Positions 24,671 to 33,540 of a stretch of DNA of 64,000 bases are shown in pieces. Each line of letters starts with the position of its first letter. The stretch's first letter is position 1. The notes beneath the pieces were generated by a model. The model did not search any database. It was not told the DNA's origin and was given only the letters and a program-made list of their open reading frames with translations. Source of the stretch: CAYRGC01 sp964423795 (GTDB lineage: Bacteria > Patescibacteriota > Gracilibacteria > Peribacterales > Peribacteraceae); contig CAYRGC010000001.1 of assembly GCA_964423795.1 (NCBI GenBank), positions 92,356 to 156,355 of the forward strand, written 5' to 3'. Both the position numbers and the translations under genes were made by a program.

Positions 24671-24955
24671 TTACGCCTTGGCGGGGACCACGGAGACCAT
24701 CGTGCAGCGGTGGTGGCTGCCGTCGAATCGCTTGCGGCGGATCTGGGCGTACTTCACAGTGCCGTCCACGTCGGCGTGGATGGTCCAGTCGCTGCCCACG
24801 TGCGTGTTCTTGCCCGGGAGGTACCAGTATCCCTTCTGACGGACGAGGACTTCGCCCGCGTTGACGATTTGTCCGCCGAAGCGCTTTACTCCGCGACGCT
24901 TCGCGACGGAATCTCGGCCGTTTTGGGTAGATCCACCCGCTTTCTTGTGTGCCAT
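24671..24955 (-). CDS. rpmA: 50S ribosomal protein L27
   Basis: A 94-residue ribosomal protein near the peptidyl transferase centre. It begins MAHKKAGGSTQNGRDSVAKR and continues GVKRFGGQIVNAGEVLVRQ, GTKVHPG-equivalent KNTHVGSDWTIHADVDG and VKYAQIRRKRFDG. The N-terminal tail starts directly at the mature form, without the cleaved extension of Firmicutes L27. rplU, its usual neighbour, is at the far end of the window (63844) instead. TAGAAT on the minus strand 9 nt before the ATG may be its -10 box. Confidence 0.96.
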   Translation of the reverse strand: MAHKKAGGSTQNGRDSVAKRRGVKRFGGQIVNAGEVLVRQKGYWYLPGKNTHVGSDWTIHADVDGTVKYAQIRRKRFDGSHHRCTMVSVVPAKA

Positions 24956-24986
24956 AGCCCGCCTATTCTATAGATTTCGCTTTCGC

Positions 24987-25015
24987 TTGCAAGTGCCGTT
25001 TCTCTGCTTCAGAAT
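24987..25015 (+). promoter_or_regulatory. Promoter of initiator tRNA
   Basis: TTGCAA (24987-24992), 17-bp spacer and CAGAAT (25010-25015), 11 nt before the tRNA-fMet 5' end. Confidence 0.5.
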
Positions 25016-25025
25016 GCAGTCCTCG

Positions 25026-25106
<81 letters not shown>

Positions 25107-25127
25107 ACGCCTTCTCAGGGCGTTTTG
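25107..25127 (+). terminator. Weak terminator after tRNA-fMet
   Basis: ACGCC/GGCGT stem (25107-25111 with 25119-25123) followed by TTTT, then a second TTTT after GGCCG. Confidence 0.45.
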
Positions 25128-25134
25128 GCCGTTT

Positions 25135-25587
25135 TCATTCGTCGACGCTCCGCTTCAATTCCTCGATTTTCTCGCGCTCGAAGAGGAAAAGTTCCCAGTG
25201 GAGATACACGGGAATTTGGCGCAATTCCTCCTCGAAGGCCGCCTCCTGATCCTCCGTGACCTCCTGGGTAACCGCCGAGGCGGACCCGAGCGCGGGGGCG
25301 AGCTGCGAGATGATGAGGACTTTTTCCCCCGGGTTCAGGCGTCCGAGGTTCTCCTTGGCGTACTTGTCCTTGTATTGCGCGGAACGGAAGTAATCGAGTT
25401 CCGTCTGGCTGTCATGGACTTCCTCCTGCAGATGCTGGTTTTGGGATTCGATGGAAAGGAGCGTCTCCTGGAAGAGGACGTTGCGATAGAACGACAGCGC
25501 GAGGCCGAACGCCATGAAACCCACGACCGTGAGACCCACGACGATCGTGAGCTGCTTGCTGATGGGTTCAAGATCCCGATAGGGCAC
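25135..25587 (-). CDS. FtsB/DivIC-like septum formation initiator
   Basis: A 150-residue bitopic protein: short cytoplasmic N-terminus, one membrane helix (about 13-34), a coiled coil (SIESQNQHLQEEVHDSQTEL) and the DivIC/FtsB signature YKDKYAKENLGRLNPGEKVLII near residues 72-93. An extra 55-residue acidic extension follows, longer than most FtsB proteins. Together with the FtsL-like gene at 3976 it would form the septal FtsL-FtsB pair. The start is GTG at 25587, supported by TATTCT 7 nt upstream. It is divergent from murC across a palindromic repeat. Confidence 0.82.
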   Translation of the reverse strand: MPYRDLEPISKQLTIVVGLTVVGFMAFGLALSFYRNVLFQETLLSIESQNQHLQEEVHDSQTELDYFRSAQYKDKYAKENLGRLNPGEKVLIISQLAPALGSASAVTQEVTEDQEAAFEEELRQIPVYLHWELFLFEREKIEELKRSVDE

Positions 25588-25594
25588 GGCGCTC

Positions 25595-25600
25595 AGAATA
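25595..25600 (-). promoter_or_regulatory. -10 box of the ftsB-like gene
   Basis: TATTCT on the minus strand, 7 nt before the GTG start at 25587; predicts a leaderless transcript. Confidence 0.45.
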
Positions 25601-25619
25601 CGTCAAAGAGCTATAAGGA

Positions 25620-25716
25620 GGAATACTGGAGTACTAGAATACTGGGGCAAGCGGATATCCGATCTGCTTCCCTTTCTTCACCCGCGCATCCGAGTATTCC
25701 AGTACTCTAGTACTCC
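25620..25716. repeat. Palindromic AT-rich repeat element, copy 2
   Basis: Left arm 25620-25647 and right arm 25692-25716 are imperfect reverse complements around a 44-nt centre. The left arm matches copy 1 (20798-20825) at 26 of 28 bases; the centres differ. The right arm ends 7 nt before the murC start codon, so it replaces the normal upstream region of that gene. Confidence 0.8.
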
Positions 25717-25723
25717 AATCCCC

Positions 25724-26998
25724 ATGAAAATCTACTGTTCGGGCATCGGCGGCATCGGTCTCAGCGCCTACGCGGCGCTCCAGCGCAGGGCCGGCCACGA
25801 GGTATCCGGATCGGACCGGGCGGAAAGCGCGCTCCTCGACGACCTTCGGTCGCAGGGGATCGCCGTGAACCTGGACCAGGGCGGGAAGAACGTCCCCGCG
25901 GACGCGGACCTGTTCGTGTACACGGAGGCGCTCCCTCCGCACGCGCCCGAGCGGCTCCGCGCGGCGGAGCTCGGCATCCGCCAACTCTCGTATCCGCAGG
26001 CGCTCGGAGAGCTCTCGCGCGGCAGGACGGTGATCGCGGTGTGCGGCACGCACGGCAAGTCCTCCACGACGGGCATGGCCGCACGGCTCCTCCTCGAAGC
26101 GGGACTCGACCCCACGGTGGTCGTCGGCACCAAGCTGCGCGAACTGAACGGCCGGAACTGGCGGGCGGGAAAGGGCGACCTCTTCCTCCTCGAGGCGTGC
26201 GAGTACAAGCACGCGTTCCACTCCTATGAGCCATCGATCATCCTCCTCACGAACTGCGACGGCGACCACTTCGATTTCTACGAATCGGTCGACTCGTACA
26301 GGAAGGCCTTCGTCGATTTCGCGAAGAAGCTCAAGCCCGACGGCGCGCTCGTGACGCACATGGCCGATCCCGACTGCGCGTCCGTCGCGACCGCGGCGGA
26401 CAGGCGCATGATCGACGCGGATGCCGAGCCCGCGATCCGGCTCGTGACCCCCGGCGCCCACATGCGCGAGAACGCGAAGTTGGTCCTCTCCCTGGCGAAG
26501 ATTCTCGGTATTCCGCTGAAGGAAGCCGAAAAGCACGTATCCGGATACGCCGGCAGCTGGCGCCGCATGGAAAAGCGCGGCACGACGGCGGAGGGCATCG
26601 ACGTCATCGACGACTACGGCCATCACCCCAAGGAAATCCGCGCCACGCTCGGCGCGATGCGCGAGGCGTATCCGGACGCGCGGATCGTCTGCGTGTTCCA
26701 GCCCCACACCCACGACCGCACGAAGAAGCTGTATGCGGAGTTCGCAACCGCGTTCGCGGACGCCGACTTCGTGATCATCCCGAACATCTATGACGCGCGC
26801 GCGCATGCCGACACGGACCTGGTCCCCGTCGCCGCGTTCGCGCGGGACATCGGGAAGGGGAGCGACGTCGAGGCCGTCGACGGCCGGTCGCTCGCGCACA
26901 CGGAGGCGCTGCTGCGGACGACGCTCCGCCCCGGCGACCTGCTCGTCGTGATGGGGGCCGGCGACGTCACGGACCTCGCGGGGGCGATGCTGGCCTGA
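25724..26998 (+). CDS. murC: UDP-N-acetylmuramate--L-alanine ligase
   Basis: A 424-residue Mur ligase adding L-Ala to UDP-MurNAc in the cytoplasm. N-terminal Rossmann YCSGIGGIGLSAYAAL with GSDR, ATP loop CGTHGKSSTTGMAARLLLEAG near residue 110, acidic LEACEYKHAFHSYEPSIILL with TNCDGDHFDFY, and C-terminal IDDYGHHPKEIRATL, VFQPHTHDRTKKLY. These are the MurC motifs (EYDESF/HHPTE-like). The protein is somewhat shorter than the usual 450-490. Peptidoglycan synthesis is thus retained, consistent with murJ, mltG and ftsL elsewhere in the window. Confidence 0.93.
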   Translation: MKIYCSGIGGIGLSAYAALQRRAGHEVSGSDRAESALLDDLRSQGIAVNLDQGGKNVPADADLFVYTEALPPHAPERLRAAELGIRQLSYPQALGELSRGRTVIAVCGTHGKSSTTGMAARLLLEAGLDPTVVVGTKLRELNGRNWRAGKGDLFLLEACEYKHAFHSYEPSIILLTNCDGDHFDFYESVDSYRKAFVDFAKKLKPDGALVTHMADPDCASVATAADRRMIDADAEPAIRLVTPGAHMRENAKLVLSLAKILGIPLKEAEKHVSGYAGSWRRMEKRGTTAEGIDVIDDYGHHPKEIRATLGAMREAYPDARIVCVFQPHTHDRTKKLYAEFATAFADADFVIIPNIYDARAHADTDLVPVAAFARDIGKGSDVEAVDGRSLAHTEALLRTTLRPGDLLVVMGAGDVTDLAGAMLA

Positions 26999-27000
26999 TC

Positions 27001-28242
27001 TCAACGCTGCTCCGCGTCGTCGCGGTCGTACTTCTGCTGGTACTTCTCCTGGATCGCGATGAGGATCTTGCTGATCTCCGCGCGGTTGATGGGATCCTCC
27101 GGATGAAAGAGGTTCCCCTCCGATCCCTCGACGAGCTTCAGCGCGGCCGCCGTCTCGACGGCGCCGGCGTACTTCGTGTTCTTGAAGACGTCGGCGAAGG
27201 TCTTGCCCTTGGGCCACGAGACCGGAACGTCGATCACCTGCAGGAGCGTCGCGACGACCTCGGCGCGCGTCGCCGGGCGCGAGGGATCCAGATCCGGATC
27301 CTGGTACACGAGCCACCCGTTCTCGTACGCCGAGTCGAAGTACGCCTCGAACCACGTGCCCTCCGCGGCCTTGTGGATGCCCTGCGTGGCCGCCTTCTCG
27401 TTGAGGAAGCCCATCTCGTCGGCGATCTTGCTCAATTCCGCGATGGTCACGGGATTCCCGGGGCCGAACATGCCCGTGAAGGCGCCGTTCTCGTCGCGAT
27501 AGCCGGTGAGAATGCCGCGGCGCGCGACGGTGGCGACGTACGGGGCGAACCACTCCGTCGAAGGCACGTCGATGAACGTGAGTTCCTGGCCGTTGAGGTC
27601 CGTCTTCACGATCCCGGGCTTCTGGGTCTCGCGGCTCGTTTCGGGCTGGAACGTGCTGCAGGTGATCTTGATCGAGAAATCGACGCGGCGCTCCGCGCCC
27701 ATGCGGCCCGACTTGGCGGGAGGCGGCGGGCATCCGTTGGGCTTGTACTGCACGCTGTAATTGCCCTGGGGGAAATCCTCGAAGAAGGCGGGCGTGACCC
27801 CGGAACGCTTGAGGCCGTCGGGACCCGTGAGCTCGAAGGGCATCGACGTGGGATCGCTGCTGATGCCGATCTTCCCGCCGTCGTGCACCGCGTACGTGAT
27901 CGTCAGCGAGAACGCGTCTCCCTCCATCGCCTCGAAGGACACCTGCGGATGATCGGCGGTCGCGACCACCTCGCTTCCGCGCGCGAGCTCGATGACGGTA
28001 TCCATGCCCTCGGGCGGACGAATGATCACGGTGTACCGTCCCGGCTGCATGCCCTCCACCTTCGCCGTGGCGCCCGTGCGCTCGATCTGCTCGCTCGAGG
28101 GATAGAGCAGCGTCCATGTCCCGAGCGTTTCGATCGGGCTTTTCTGCTGCACGGTGATCGAGGCGCCCGCGGCGGCGCCCGAGCGGGGCAGAAGCACGGC
28201 GATCGCGAACGAGACGGAAAGGAGAGAGTGGCGGATGCGCAT
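27001..28242 (-). CDS. Secreted protein with S-layer-homology-like repeats
   Basis: A 413-residue exported protein. Signal peptide MRIRHSLLSVSFAIAVLLPRSGAAAG; residues about 25-195 are beta-rich with two Ig/carboxypeptidase-regulatory-like stretches (GMQPGRYTVIIRPPEG; DFPQGNYSVQYKPNGC). From about residue 215 come three SLH-like repeats: FIDVPSTEWFAPYVATVARRG...GYRDENG, GTWFEAYFDSAYENGWL...PDLDPSRPATRAEVVATL, and FADVFKNTKYAGAVETAA...FHPEDPINRAEISKIL. Such repeats anchor proteins to cell-wall polymers. The start is the ATG at 28242, which gives a proper signal peptide. The stop is 2 nt from the convergent murC stop. Confidence 0.85.
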   Translation of the reverse strand: MRIRHSLLSVSFAIAVLLPRSGAAAGASITVQQKSPIETLGTWTLLYPSSEQIERTGATAKVEGMQPGRYTVIIRPPEGMDTVIELARGSEVVATADHPQVSFEAMEGDAFSLTITYAVHDGGKIGISSDPTSMPFELTGPDGLKRSGVTPAFFEDFPQGNYSVQYKPNGCPPPPAKSGRMGAERRVDFSIKITCSTFQPETSRETQKPGIVKTDLNGQELTFIDVPSTEWFAPYVATVARRGILTGYRDENGAFTGMFGPGNPVTIAELSKIADEMGFLNEKAATQGIHKAAEGTWFEAYFDSAYENGWLVYQDPDLDPSRPATRAEVVATLLQVIDVPVSWPKGKTFADVFKNTKYAGAVETAAALKLVEGSEGNLFHPEDPINRAEISKILIAIQEKYQQKYDRDDAEQR

Positions 28243-28316
28243 GCGACCGTGATAGTCGAGGGCGCGCCAAACATCAATCGCAGGCCCGCGTCCTTCATGG
28301 TGCGGCGCGCGGAGAC

Positions 28317-30788
28317 TCAGCGATCCAGAACCTTCTCGAGCGCGTCCGTCCAGACGCCGTAGAGCTCGCGGAGCGGAGCCTGCAGCAGGACGTCCCCCGC
28401 GCGGGTCACTTGGAGCTCGGCGATGTCGGACGTCTTGCCGATGGCAACCGCGTACGCGCCCAGTTCCTGCGCGCGGCTGAGGACGGCCTCGAGCGCGTCC
28501 GCGCGGATTTCGGCGATGAAACCCGGCGTCTGGGAGAAGAGCAAACGGTCCGAGGGGAGCGTGCCGAGCACGCCGATATCGACCGTCGCGCCGATGCCGC
28601 CGCCGCGCTTGCGCTGCGGGAATGCCATCTCGGCGAGCGCCAACAGGAGTCCGCCGTCGCTGATGTCGTGGCAGGACAGGATCGATCCCGCGCGGATGCC
28701 CTCGATGACGAGACGCATCTGCGCCGCGCACGCCTTGGGGTCGGGAGAGGGGAGCGAAGACCCCAGGTACTCGTCGGTCTTCCCGTCGACCATCGATTGG
28801 AGCACCTCGTAGTACGCGGAACCGCCGCATTCGTCCTTGCGTTCGCCGACGAGGAGCAGGACCGAATCCGCGCGCTGCAGGCGCATGGTCACGGCCTTGC
28901 GCGCGTCCGGGAGGACGCCGATGCAGCAGACGATCGCCGAAGGCGGAATGGCGCTGCCATCGGCGAGGCCGTTGTAGAGACTCACGTTGCCCGAGATCAC
29001 CGGGACGCCCTCGCCGTCGAACGTGACTCCCTTCGCCGCCTCCGCGATGCCCTTCACGCCTTGCTCGAGCGAGGCGAGCTGCTCGGGAATCTCGGGATTG
29101 CCGTAATTGAGACAGTCCGTGAGGGCCCGGGGCGTGGCGCCGACCGCCGCTACGTTGTACATCGACTCGATGGCGGCGAGATAGCCCTGGCCGTGCGCCG
29201 AGACTCTGCCGTAGCGGGGATTGCCGTCGCCCGCGAACGCCGCGCCGACGATCTTCTGCTCCTCGGGGAGCTCCCAGCCGGGATGCTCTCCGCCGGGCAG
29301 CATGCTCGAAAGATCGCGAAGGGGCATGATCACCGCCGCGTCCGCCTCGCCGGCCTCCACGATCGTGTTGCCGATGACGGTCTTGTCGAAATGGCGGAAC
29401 GCGCGCGCCTTGGAGGCGTGGTTCGGATGCGCGAGCATCGCGTCGAGCACGCCGCGAATCGTCGCGTGCGTCTGCGACGAGGCGACGGTCACCGCGATCT
29501 CGGAACCCTCGCATTCGGTGAGAGGCTCGGGGCGTTTCGTCTCGGATAGCGACGTCGGACGGTTGTACAGCAGGCCGCTCGTGATGTCGTCGGATTTCGC
29601 GGAGCAGACGACGACCCCCTTGTGGCGGATGACGTACAGGGACGACGCCGTCACTTTGCCGATCACGCTCGCACAAGCGTTCTCGGCCACGCTCGGGAGG
29701 TCCCATGTCTCGTTGTAGTGCTTCAGGATCGACTGCGTGAGGTCGGGATGGCACATCCAGCAGAAGCGCTCCTGGGTCTCCGCGCAGGCGAGCACCTCGG
29801 GCGGGAGATCCGGGATGGCGACATGCAATGCATCGAGATCGATCTCCGCCCCGTAGCCGAGCGGGGCGACCTGTTCCACCGTGGCGCAGACGACGCCGCC
29901 GGCGCCGAGATCCTTGTAACTCACGCGGTGCAGGTTCCCGGTCGCGGCGAGCCAATCGAAGAGGGCGTTCGTGGAGACGAGCAGATGGCGCTCCAGGAAG
30001 GGGTTGGGCTCCTGCACGGCGCCCGTGTTCTGCTCGCGCTTCTCCTCCTCGATCACGAGGCTCGAGAAGGCCGCGCCGCCGAAACCGCTCCTGTCCGTCG
30101 GCTTGCCGACGAGGATCACGTCGTAGCCCACTTCGGCCGCCTCCTTGGGAACGTAGCTGTGGATGATCTCGTCCTCGCGGACGATGCCGACGGCGATCGC
30201 GTTCACGAGGCAGTTGTTGTTGTACCCCTCGTCGAAGACGGTGTCGCCGCCGAGGTTCGGGATGCCGAGCGGGTTGCCGTACCCGGCGATGCCGCGGATG
30301 ACTTCCTTCGCGATGCCGCGGCTCTCGGCGCTCTTCAGGTCGCCGAGGCGCAGCAGATCCATGCAGCCCACGACGCGCGCGCCCATGCAGGCGACGTCGC
30401 GGACGGTGCCGCCCACGCCCGTGGCCGCGCCCTCGTAGGGCACGATCTGCGACGGGTGGTTGTGGGACTCATGCGAGATGACGACGCCCCACCGCTTGCC
30501 GTCGGGCTCGTCCGTGAGCGCCACGATGCCGCTGTCCTCCTTGGGACCGAGAATCACGTGCTTGCCCGTCGTGGGGAAGTTCTTGAGGAAACGGCGCGAC
30601 GACTTGTAACTCGAGTGCTCGCTGCCCTGGATACCCCAAATGACCGCTTCCACCACCGTGGGCGGGCGACCGAGCATTTCCTCCACCTTCTTCGCTTCCT
30701 CCACCGTGAGCCCGATCGCGTACGTCTTGAGCGAGGCGCGGACCTCGTCGTCCGTCATCGTGGAGAAGGGGAGCGTCGGGACAGACAT
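28317..30788 (-). CDS. purL: Phosphoribosylformylglycinamidine synthase, synthetase subunit PurL
   Basis: An 823-residue ATP-dependent enzyme converting FGAR and ammonia to FGAM in purine synthesis. Visible motifs: HSSYKSSRRFLKNFPTTG, VISHESHNHPSQIVPYEGAATG, GNPLGIPNLGGDTVFDEGY, SFGGAAFSS-type GFGGAAFSSLV, KDLGAGGVVCATVE, and in the second half PVISGNVSLYNG and SCHDISDGGLLLALAE. Length is slightly above the small PurL class (about 720-770) and far below the fused 1300-residue form. The glutaminase partner is the purQ gene 17 kb away. TAGAGT at 30795-30800 ends 6 nt before the ATG. Confidence 0.96.
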   Translation of the reverse strand: MSVPTLPFSTMTDDEVRASLKTYAIGLTVEEAKKVEEMLGRPPTVVEAVIWGIQGSEHSSYKSSRRFLKNFPTTGKHVILGPKEDSGIVALTDEPDGKRWGVVISHESHNHPSQIVPYEGAATGVGGTVRDVACMGARVVGCMDLLRLGDLKSAESRGIAKEVIRGIAGYGNPLGIPNLGGDTVFDEGYNNNCLVNAIAVGIVREDEIIHSYVPKEAAEVGYDVILVGKPTDRSGFGGAAFSSLVIEEEKREQNTGAVQEPNPFLERHLLVSTNALFDWLAATGNLHRVSYKDLGAGGVVCATVEQVAPLGYGAEIDLDALHVAIPDLPPEVLACAETQERFCWMCHPDLTQSILKHYNETWDLPSVAENACASVIGKVTASSLYVIRHKGVVVCSAKSDDITSGLLYNRPTSLSETKRPEPLTECEGSEIAVTVASSQTHATIRGVLDAMLAHPNHASKARAFRHFDKTVIGNTIVEAGEADAAVIMPLRDLSSMLPGGEHPGWELPEEQKIVGAAFAGDGNPRYGRVSAHGQGYLAAIESMYNVAAVGATPRALTDCLNYGNPEIPEQLASLEQGVKGIAEAAKGVTFDGEGVPVISGNVSLYNGLADGSAIPPSAIVCCIGVLPDARKAVTMRLQRADSVLLLVGERKDECGGSAYYEVLQSMVDGKTDEYLGSSLPSPDPKACAAQMRLVIEGIRAGSILSCHDISDGGLLLALAEMAFPQRKRGGGIGATVDIGVLGTLPSDRLLFSQTPGFIAEIRADALEAVLSRAQELGAYAVAIGKTSDIAELQVTRAGDVLLQAPLRELYGVWTDALEKVLDR

Positions 30789-30794
30789 GGATGA

Positions 30795-30800
30795 ACTCTA
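30795..30800 (-). promoter_or_regulatory. -10 box of purL
   Basis: TAGAGT on the minus strand, 6 nt before the purL ATG; predicts a leaderless transcript. It shares the 64-bp gap with the divergent murJ promoter. Confidence 0.4.
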
Positions 30801-30839
30801 CGGAAAGCCGGGCCGCCGGACAAGCGCTGGATTCGCTGG

Positions 30840-30845
30840 TATGCT
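30840..30845 (+). promoter_or_regulatory. -10 box of murJ
   Basis: TATGCT, ending 7 nt before ATG 30853. It overlaps an upstream in-frame ATG (30841) and therefore argues for 30853 as the start. Confidence 0.4.
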
Positions 30846-30852
30846 CCAGCGG

Positions 30853-32181
30853 ATGCGGTTTCTCCGTTACCTTCGGGAACATCGTCTCGCCGGCGGCATC
30901 GCCGTGCTGGCCTCGACGCAGTTCCTGGCGTCGCTCGCCGGATTGCTCCGCGAGAACGTGCTGGCACGCGTCTTCGCCGACCGCCTCGACGTCGTGGACG
31001 CGTTCTTCGCCGCCTTCAACCCGAGCGACCTCCTCTTCCAGACGTGCGTCGTCTCGGCCCTCGGGACGGTACTCGTGCCGGTCCTCGCGCAGTACCGCAC
31101 ACAGAAGAACGGGGAGCAGGTCGAGAAGGTCCTCGCCGGGACGATCGGCATGACCTCGATGCTCTTCGGCATCGTCGCGCTGCTGCTGGCGGTCTTCTTC
31201 CCGTGGCTCACGCCGCTCTTCAACATCCGTTTCGAAGGCGAGACGCTCGCGCTGTACGTCCAATTCGGTCGCCTCGCGCTGCTCAGCAACTTCCTCTTCG
31301 TCTTCGGCAACGCGTACGGCCAGTATCTCGTCACCGTCGAACGGTACTGGGTCTACGGCCTCACGCCGGTACTGTACAGCCTCGGCACCGTGTTCGGCGC
31401 GTGGTTCCTCACCCCGTATGTCGGCCCGTTCGGCCCCATGTACGGCACCCTGCTCGGCGCTTTCGTGTACGTGCTGCTGCGCATGGCGGCCGTGCACGCG
31501 CACGGATGCAGGCTGCGGATCTCGCTCTGGCATCCGGATCTGCCGCAGATGGGCAAGCTCATGCTCCCGCGCGTCCTCTCGCTCGGGGCGCTGCAGCTCC
31601 AGATCCTGTACTTGAACGGCTTCGCGTCGGGCCTCGGGAAGGGCGCCGTGACGCTCAACACCTTCACCCGCAACTTCCAGTCGGTGGTCGTGGGCGTCGT
31701 GGGCATCTCCGTGGCCCAAGCCCTGTACTCGCGCCTCAGCCACGCGATGGCCGAACGCGACGAGAAGAAATTCGATGCGTATTTCCGTAACGGCGTGAAA
31801 ACGACCCTGATCCTCACGGTCCTCGGAGCGATCGCCCTCGTCGTGCTCGCGCCGATCGAGGCCAGGTTGGTCCACATGGTGCCGTACATGCGCGCGTTCG
31901 CGATCTCGCTCTCCATCTACGCCGTCAGCGTCCCGTTCGAAAGCCTCACGCACATCCAGTACCGCGCGCTTTACGCCATGAAGGACACGCTCTACGCGGC
32001 GATGATCGGCGTGGCCGGCGGCGTCGTGGCGATCGGGGTCGGCTGGTTCTTCCTGGAACGCTTCGGCATCTATGCCCTCGCGGCGGGGTACACCGCGGGC
32101 GAAATCGCGCAGGTGCTCGGACTCACGTTCATCCTGCCGAAGCGCAAGCACCGCTTCATGACCGCGCAGGCGGACGCATGA
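30853..32181 (+). CDS. murJ: MurJ-like lipid II flippase
   Basis: A 442-residue polytopic membrane protein of the MOP superfamily. Near the N-terminus it has TQFLASLAGLLRENVLARVFADRLDVVDAFFAAFN, equivalent to the MurJ segment with Arg and Asp lining the lipid II cavity. Later QLQILYLNGFASGLGKGAVT and PFESLTHIQYRALYAMKDT fit the second half of MurJ (R-x-F-Y-A-x-x-D-T). About 12-14 helices are visible; it is shorter than the typical 510 residues. It would flip the lipid-linked peptidoglycan precursor. The ATG at 30853 is preferred from the -10 position. The stop is 3 nt from the convergent acylphosphatase stop. Confidence 0.85.
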   Translation: MRFLRYLREHRLAGGIAVLASTQFLASLAGLLRENVLARVFADRLDVVDAFFAAFNPSDLLFQTCVVSALGTVLVPVLAQYRTQKNGEQVEKVLAGTIGMTSMLFGIVALLLAVFFPWLTPLFNIRFEGETLALYVQFGRLALLSNFLFVFGNAYGQYLVTVERYWVYGLTPVLYSLGTVFGAWFLTPYVGPFGPMYGTLLGAFVYVLLRMAAVHAHGCRLRISLWHPDLPQMGKLMLPRVLSLGALQLQILYLNGFASGLGKGAVTLNTFTRNFQSVVVGVVGISVAQALYSRLSHAMAERDEKKFDAYFRNGVKTTLILTVLGAIALVVLAPIEARLVHMVPYMRAFAISLSIYAVSVPFESLTHIQYRALYAMKDTLYAAMIGVAGGVVAIGVGWFFLERFGIYALAAGYTAGEIAQVLGLTFILPKRKHRFMTAQADA

Positions 32182-32184
32182 TCC

Positions 32185-32457
32185 TCAATCGCGCCGAATC
32201 TCGAATGACGAAAATCCCCCGGGTATCGCGTCCGTAACCTCGACGTTCTCCACCCGCGCGGCGGGCGGACCCTTCTTGCACCATTCGATCAGCGCCGCGA
32301 CGACGTCCTCGTCGCCTTCCACATGCGCTTCCACCGCGTCGTCATCCGTGTTCCTGATCCACCCGGTGACGCCGAGCGCGTGCGCTTTTTCCACGGTTGC
32401 AGCGCGATAAAACACGCCTTGGACCCTGCCGATGATGCGGAGAGAGCGCGCGATCAC
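32185..32457 (-). CDS. acyP: Acylphosphatase
   Basis: A 90-residue small alpha/beta enzyme hydrolysing acyl phosphates. The phosphate loop and catalytic Arg are in GRVQGVFYR; the catalytic Asn is in WIRNTDDDAVEAHVEG, and the protein ends with the usual FEIRRD strand. The start is GTG at 32457, which overlaps the stop of the DUF1653 gene by 4 bp (GTGA), giving translational coupling. A longer in-frame reading from further upstream overlaps that gene and is not needed. Confidence 0.93.
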   Translation of the reverse strand: MIARSLRIIGRVQGVFYRAATVEKAHALGVTGWIRNTDDDAVEAHVEGDEDVVAALIEWCKKGPPAARVENVEVTDAIPGGFSSFEIRRD

Positions 32458-32666
32458 GAACCGGAGAACGTAAAGCGGGGGATACTCTTGCCGTCGACGA
32501 CCACGGTCTCCGCGAACAGGGAAAGAGGTCGCACCCACAGCCGGGAAACCTCGTTCGGATAGAGCGCCTCGTACACGACGAATTCCTCCAGCGTCTCGCT
32601 GTGCCTGGCGACGCCGATCACGCGGTACTCCCTGCCTTTGTAGTGCCGATACACGCCCAGGCGCAT
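32454..32666 (-). CDS. DUF1653 small protein
   Basis: A 70-residue protein with the DUF1653 pattern: LGVYRHYKGREYRVIGVARHSETLEEFVVYEALY, then LWVRPLSLF and a closing PRF. The fold is a small beta-barrel; the function of the family is unknown. It overlaps acyP by 4 bp, and no other gene is on this transcript. The ATG at 32666 gives the standard family N-terminus. Confidence 0.88.
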   Translation of the reverse strand: MRLGVYRHYKGREYRVIGVARHSETLEEFVVYEALYPNEVSRLWVRPLSLFAETVVVDGKSIPRFTFSGS

Positions 32667-32718
32667 GGAAAAACTCTAGCGTGAGCGGGACGGATTGTCG
32701 TCCGCAAAGAAGCCGCTA

Positions 32719-33264
32719 TTACTTCTTTTTCACTTGCGTGAAGTCGAGCTCGACCGGCGTCTCGCGATCGAAGATGACGACCATCACGTTGAGCTTGCCC
32801 TTGTTCACGTCGACGGAGGAGATGGTGCCCTCGTAGTTCTTGAACGGGCCGTCGATGATCACGACGAGGTCGCCCACCTGGTAATCGCTCTTGAACTTCG
32901 CCTGCTGCTCGCCGATGCGGCGCTCGATCACGCCGAACTCCTCGGGAGAGACGGCGACCGGGATGTTGCCGGAACCGACGAAACCCGTGACGTTCGGCGT
33001 GTTGCGCACCACGTACCAGCTCTCGTCCGTGACGACCATGTTCACGAGGACGTAGCCCGGGAAGAGCTTGCGCTCCTCCTCGACCGGCTCGCCCTTCTTG
33101 AAGATGAGCTGCTTCTCCTTCGGCACCATCACCTGGTAGATGTACTCCTGCATGCCGAGGGACTCGATGCGCTGCTCGAGCGCCTGCTTCACGCTGTCCT
33201 CGTACCCGGAATAGGTGTGGAGCACGTACCAGTTACGGCCGGCCCGCGGATCTTGCTTGCCCAT
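32719..33264 (-). CDS. nusG: Transcription termination/antitermination factor NusG
   Basis: A 181-residue factor binding RNA polymerase and, via its KOW domain, Rho or ribosomal protein S10. The N-terminal NGN domain has NWYVLHTYSGYEDSVKQALE and LFPGYVLVNMV; the C-terminal KOW is YQVGDLVVIIDGPFKNYEG. Length is normal. It lies 3 nt after secE, the near-universal secE-nusG pair. The region after it (to 32719) leads to the DUF1653 gene 52 nt away. Confidence 0.97.
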   Translation of the reverse strand: MGKQDPRAGRNWYVLHTYSGYEDSVKQALEQRIESLGMQEYIYQVMVPKEKQLIFKKGEPVEEERKLFPGYVLVNMVVTDESWYVVRNTPNVTGFVGSGNIPVAVSPEEFGVIERRIGEQQAKFKSDYQVGDLVVIIDGPFKNYEGTISSVDVNKGKLNVMVVIFDRETPVELDFTQVKKK

Positions 33265-33267
33265 GGA

Positions 33268-33456
33268 TCAGAGGGAGGAGAGGATGAGTTTGACGAGACC
33301 GCTCATGGCGAAGTCGACGAACCCGAAGAACGCGGAACAGATGATCGTGAAGCCGATCACGATGATAGAGAGGCGGATGGCCTGCTGGCGGGTGGGCCAG
33401 CGGACGTGGCGCAGCTCTTCGATGCTGTCTCGGAAATACTTGGTGACGGAAGCCAT
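33268..33456 (-). CDS. secE: Preprotein translocase subunit SecE
   Basis: A 62-residue single-span SecE. An amphipathic helix (VTKYFRDSIEELRHVRWPTRQQ, with the conserved V-x-W-P) is followed by one transmembrane helix (IIVIGFTIICSAFFGFVDFAM). Start at ATG 33456; a longer reading from 33525 adds residues unlike the family. TAGACT upstream on the minus strand may be the -10 box of a secE-nusG operon with a leader of about 45 nt. Confidence 0.93.
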   Translation of the reverse strand: MASVTKYFRDSIEELRHVRWPTRQQAIRLSIIVIGFTIICSAFFGFVDFAMSGLVKLILSSL

Positions 33457-33540
33457 GCGTTCTTCGGAAAAAAAGCCCCGAGGGGATTGACTGTTACAGT
33501 CTACCAGAAGCGCAGGGCCGCGCAAGGCGTCCCGTACCGC

